Assembly: GCF_000389965.1 (NCBI RefSeq)
Contig: NC_021191.1
Coordinates: 2,791,501-2,855,500 of the forward strand
Length of the DNA: 64,000 nt
Source: Actinoplanes sp. N902-109
GTDB lineage: Bacteria; Actinomycetota; Actinomycetes; Mycobacteriales; Micromonosporaceae
Reading direction: 5' to 3'
The notes beneath the pieces were generated by a model. That model searched no databases. It was not told the origin of the DNA and saw nothing but the letters and a program-made list of their open reading frames with translations. A program made the translations under genes and the position numbers. Of this stretch, positions 61,601-64,000 are shown in pieces. Positions within the stretch are counted from its first letter, which is position 1. Each line of letters begins with the position of its first letter.

Positions 61601-64000
61601 GTTCCCCGCTCGTCCTCGCCGTTGCTGCCCGCCGCCGCACTCGTCGACATGATCGTGCGCGCGGGTGACGAGGTCGGTTGCTCGTCCATCGAGGAACTCG
61701 TCATCGACACCCCGATCCCGGCGCCCGCCGACGTGCAGATCAGCATCGAGAAACAGCGCGAGGTCGCGGTCTTCGCCCGGGTCGGCGACGGTGGCTGGGT
61801 GCGGCATGCCTCGGCTCTGCTTGCCCTGACGTCGTCTGCCGCGACTTTCTCGCCCTCTGCTCTGCCCAGCTCCGCCCTGCCCGGCTCTGCTCTGCCCGGC
61901 TCGGTTGCGGCCGGCCCGGCCGTCGAGGCCGACCGGTGGGCGACCCAGTGGCCACCGGCCGGCGCGCAGCCGATCGAGCCGCTCGGCCCGGGCGTGCAGG
62001 CCGCGTGGCGCCACGGCGACGAGGTCTTCGCCGAGGTAACCCTGCCCGAGGGCACCGAACCCGGCACCCATGTCCTGCATCCACAGTTGATCGATTCGGC
62101 CCTGTCAACTCAATCCGTCACCGGTCTGCTGCCGCTGACCTGGAACGGCGTGACGGTCCACGCGACCGGCGCCGCCGCGGCCCGCGTCCGGCTCGCCCCG
62201 GTGTCGCCGGCATCCTCGGGTGCTCCGGCTTCCCCGGGGTTGTCAGGGTCATCGGCGTCCTCGGGTCTCCCGGTGTCGTCGGGGGAGGGGCTGTCCGTCA
62301 CCCTCGCCGACGCAGCCGGTGGCCGCATCGCCACGATCGACGCGGTGACCTTCGCCCCGGCCCCCGCCGCCATCGACTCCGCCCAGCAGGACACCCTGTT
62401 CACCGTCGACTGGACCCCGGTCACCGCCAGCGCGGAACCGGGCCGCCGCTGGGCGATCCTGGGCCCCGACGCCGGCCTGGCAATCCCCGACGCCGTCTCC
62501 TACGGCGACCTGGAGGGGCTGACCGCCGCCGTACAAGCCGGTGCCACCGAACCGGACGTCCTCGTCACCAGCGTTCCCCACCACACCGACGCCGACGCCT
62601 CGCTGGCCCAGGACAACGCGCTGCGCGTGCTGCACCTGATCCAGACCTGGCTGAACACCGCCACCCTCACCAACACCCGCCTGCTCGTGGTGACCGAACG
62701 CGCCGACACCAACCTCGCCGCGGCGGCCGTCACGGGCCTGGTGCGATCGGCCGCCGGCGAACACCCCGACCGCATCCTCCTCGCCAACGTCGACGCCCTG
62801 CCGACCGCGGGCCCCGGCATCCAGGCCGGAACCGCCCTGGGCGAGCCGGAATTCGCCGTCCGTGACGAGCAGCTGTTCGTACCCCGCCTCGTCCGCGCCG
62901 CCCCGCTCGCCGCCGCGCCCGTTGCGGCCGCGCCGTCGGAATCGGCTGCACCCGTTGCGTCACCAGCGTTCTCGGGATCGGCCACGCCCGTCGCCGCTCC
63001 CGCGTCGGCGGTAGCCTCCGGCAGCGACGGCGTCGTGCTCATCACCGGCGCCTCCGGAGCCCTCGGCGGCACCGTGGCCCGCCACCTCGCCGAGACCGGC
63101 CGCGCCCGCGAGGAGTTCCTGCTGTCCCGCCGCGGCCCCCAAGCCCCCGGCACAGCCACCCTCGCCGCCGCGCTCGCCGGCCAAGGCACCACCGCCCACG
63201 TGTACGCCTGCGACGCCGCCGACCGCACCCAGCTCGCCGCCGTCGTGGCCGGCAAACCCCTCACCGGCGTCGTCCACACCGCAGCCGTTCTCGACGACGG
63301 CGTCATCGACGCGCTGACCCCCGACCGGCTGCAGCGGGTCCTGCGCCCCAAGGTTGACCCGGCCTGGCATCTGCACGAGTTGACCCGACACCTGACGCTC
63401 GACACGTTCACGCTGTTCTCGTCCATCGCCGGCGTCATCGGCAACGCGGGCCAAGCCGCCTACGCCGCGGCCAACACGTTCCTCGACACCCTGGCCGCTC
63501 ACCGCCGTGAGCAGGGTCTGCCCGCGGTCTCCCTGGCCTACGGCCCCTGGGAAAGCGGCATGGCCGGCACCCTCGCCGACGCGGAACGCCAGCGCATGAC
63601 CCGCCAAGGCCTTCGCCCCCTGTCCACCACCGAAGGCCTCGCCCTTCTCGACATCGCCACCGCGTCAGCGGTGCCCCCGCTTGACGCGCAAACACAGCCC
63701 TCGGGTACGGAGACTGCGCCGCTGCTCGTAGCGGCCAGGCTCGACCTGCCCGCGCTGCGGCGTCCCGGCAGCACCGTGCCGGCCCTGTTGACCAGCCTGG
63801 TCCGGCCCGGCCGCCGAGCCGCCGGTCAGGTCACCGCCCAGGCCGCCAAGAACCTCACCAACCGCCTGGCCATGCTGCCCGCCGCCGAACGCCGGAACGA
63901 GATCCTGACGGTGGTCCTGACCCAGGCGGCCCTGGTCCTCGGCCTGCCCGGCCCAGCCGCCATCGACCCGCAGCGCTACTTCCGCCAGCTCGGTTTCGAC
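58694..64000 (+). CDS. Modular type I PKS, N-terminal part (KS-AT[malonyl]-DH°-KR-ACP...); runs off the window
   Basis: The frame is open from ATG 58694 to the last base: 1769 residues, ending at LGFD, one codon before the ACP carrier Ser. N-terminus MAATEDKLRDYLKRVTTDLHQ... is a class-1 docking coiled coil. Domains (residues): KS 35-461 with Cys205 in DTACSSS, AT 586-928 with Ser676 in GHSIGE and HAFHSP (malonyl), DH-like 945-1233, KR 1445-1623 with VLDD, FSS and AYAAAN, ACP from about 1730. The DH has lost the HxxxGxxxxP stretch and the DxxxQ/H motif, so only a hydroxyl is expected. Ala/Ser/Pro/Glu-rich low-complexity linkers (KS-AT, within DH, before KR) and a divergent KS set it apart from the other PKS genes here. 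Its docking class does not fit gene 4, so it probably acts elsewhere in the chain, perhaps before the first gene of the window. Confidence 0.95.
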   Translation, partial: MAATEDKLRDYLKRVTTDLHQTRERLRELEEQRQEPIAIVGMGCSFPGGVSSPEQFWQLLLAGRDAVGEFPPDRGWPTDLYDPDPDAAGKSYSVRGGFLTDAAAFDAEFFGISRREALAMDPQQRLLLETTWHALEHAGIDPVSLRGTATGVFAGLFYHDYLQPGRTPPDAEGYIGTGGTGSVASGRVAYCLGLEGPAVTLDTACSSSLVALHLACQSLRTGESDLALAGGVTVMATPTTFVDFSRQRGLAPDGRCKAYAEAADGTGWGEGVGVLVVERLSDARRNGHQVLAVVAGSAINQDGASNGLTAPNGPSQERVIRAALAGAGIGPDGVDVVDGHGTGTRLGDPIEAMALLATYGQDRPADRPLLLGSVKSNIGHAQAAAGIAGIIKMIGAIRHGVIPATLHVDAPSSHVDWESGNIRLATEATPWPDNDHPRRAGVSSFGFSGTNAHVILQAPPAEAEQDVPASVPGVLPWLLSGRSAEALAAQARNLAEFLDTSASAAASAPAAASASSAAEAPAAAEAPSAAEVARALATTRAALEHRAVVVGADPEALLAGLHAVAEGREAPGVLTGVVPAGKPGKLGFVFTGQGAQRIDMGRQLYDAYPVFAAAFDEVCDALTAHVDGSLKDVVRGETGAIDDTMWAQPALFAVEVALFRLLESWGVTPQAVAGHSIGELAAAHVAGVWSLADACTVVAARGRLMQQLPTGGAMIAVQASEDQVLTALAGRPGAGIAAVNGPDAVVISGAEHDVEAVAKQLADTGVRTRRLRVSHAFHSPLMDPMLIGFGQVLHGVTFHEPRIAMVSALTGRRVTTEVTDPAYWVSHVRDAVRFADAVNALRDLGVTTFLEVGPDGILTGMGPQTRAGTATGPETWLAALRRGRDERQTLLTALGGLHTHGYAVSWPRTIPPARRIALPLYAFQRRRYWLTAGADAVDAAGLGQTPVDHPVLGTVLEVPATGTVVLSGRVPRSSSPLLPAAALVDMIVRAGDEVGCSSIEELVIDTPIPAPADVQISIEKQREVAVFARVGDGGWVRHASALLALTSSAATFSPSALPSSALPGSALPGSVAAGPAVEADRWATQWPPAGAQPIEPLGPGVQAAWRHGDEVFAEVTLPEGTEPGTHVLHPQLIDSALSTQSVTGLLPLTWNGVTVHATGAAAARVRLAPVSPASSGAPASPGLSGSSASSGLPVSSGEGLSVTLADAAGGRIATIDAVTFAPAPAAIDSAQQDTLFTVDWTPVTASAEPGRRWAILGPDAGLAIPDAVSYGDLEGLTAAVQAGATEPDVLVTSVPHHTDADASLAQDNALRVLHLIQTWLNTATLTNTRLLVVTERADTNLAAAAVTGLVRSAAGEHPDRILLANVDALPTAGPGIQAGTALGEPEFAVRDEQLFVPRLVRAAPLAAAPVAAAPSESAAPVASPAFSGSATPVAAPASAVASGSDGVVLITGASGALGGTVARHLAETGRAREEFLLSRRGPQAPGTATLAAALAGQGTTAHVYACDAADRTQLAAVVAGKPLTGVVHTAAVLDDGVIDALTPDRLQRVLRPKVDPAWHLHELTRHLTLDTFTLFSSIAGVIGNAGQAAYAAANTFLDTLAAHRREQGLPAVSLAYGPWESGMAGTLADAERQRMTRQGLRPLSTTEGLALLDIATASAVPPLDAQTQPSGTETAPLLVAARLDLPALRRPGSTVPALLTSLVRPGRRAAGQVTAQAAKNLTNRLAMLPAAERRNEILTVVLTQAALVLGLPGPAAIDPQRYFRQLGFD
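58796..64000 (+). other. PKS module (partial): KS-AT[malonyl]-DH°-KR[B]-ACP
   Basis: KS about 58796-60075 (Cys 59306; VDGHGTGT instead of VEAHGTGT); AT about 60450-61475 (Ser 60719, HAFH 61016-61027); DH-like region about 61525-62390; KR about 63025-63560 (TGASGALGG, Tyr 63461); ACP begins about 63880 and is cut by the window end. Confidence 0.9.
61525..62390 (+). other. Degenerate dehydratase domain (DH°)
   Basis: The opening VDHPVLGTVLEV and later VLHPQLIDSALSTQ show DH ancestry. Where the four other DHs of the window read ADHAVGG-ILLPGTGF (or a close variant), this one jumps from GRVPRSSS to PLLPAAALVDM, removing about 11 residues with the catalytic His. The second motif reads DSALS rather than DxxxQ/H. 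Repeated Ser-Ala-Leu-Pro-Gly units and a Ser/Gly/Pro run replace ordered sequence. Confidence 0.85.

Overview
The window is a high-GC (roughly 70% or more, C/G-ending codons) actinomycete segment filled from edge to edge by a modular type I polyketide synthase (PKS) locus; every gene is on the + strand. The family of the host cannot be fixed from the sequence, but GC content, codon style and the PKS/hydroxymalonate gene set point to an actinomycete such as a streptomycete or micromonosporacete. There is no rRNA, tRNA, CRISPR, insertion sequence or regulator in view, and no gene-free stretch longer than about 65 bases, so the window is the interior of a larger cluster.

Layout. 1-3411: C-terminal part of a PKS polypeptide (AT-KR-ACP, cut by the window start). 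3465-17369: trimodular PKS (3 x KS-AT-KR-ACP). 17378-38119: very large tetramodular PKS (KR; DH-KR; KR with an unusual AT; DH-ER-KR). 38171-52600: trimodular PKS (DH-ER-KR; DH-KR; then a terminal KS-AT°-ACP whose AT has lost its nucleophile). 52664-53500: alpha/beta-hydrolase/thioesterase-like protein with a predicted Cys nucleophile. 53502-55298: condensation domain fused through an adenylation-domain remnant to a peptidyl carrier protein. 55288-58653: four overlapping or tightly packed genes of the FkbK-FkbJ-FkbI-FkbH type that make hydroxymalonyl-ACP (the precursor of methoxymalonyl-ACP). 58694-64000: start of another PKS gene that runs off the window (KS-AT-DH°-KR-ACP...), with a DH lacking both catalytic motifs.

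How it works together. Docking tails suggest the order gene 1 -> gene 2 -> gene 3 (one docking class) -> gene 4 (a second class); gene 4 has no C-terminal docking tail and no thioesterase, so it looks like the end of the line. Motif-based AT prediction reads, in order: methylmalonyl; malonyl, methylmalonyl, malonyl; methylmalonyl, methylmalonyl, atypical (candidate hydroxy/methoxymalonyl), methylmalonyl; methylmalonyl, methylmalonyl, none. All visible KRs carry an LDD-like signature (B-type). The predicted product is a propionate-rich reduced polyketide with a polyol stretch, one internal trisubstituted alkene, an alpha-oxygenated unit, two fully reduced propionate units and a 2-methyl-2-enoyl end.

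The most unusual part is the finish. The last module has a decoy AT, an orphan KR dimerization element without a KR, an atypical ACP motif and no TE, and is followed at once by a Cys-type hydrolase and a C-(A remnant)-PCP protein. I infer a non-canonical chain-release device in which the condensation domain transfers the finished chain to a discrete nucleophile. The final product and the known compound family (if any) were not recognised.
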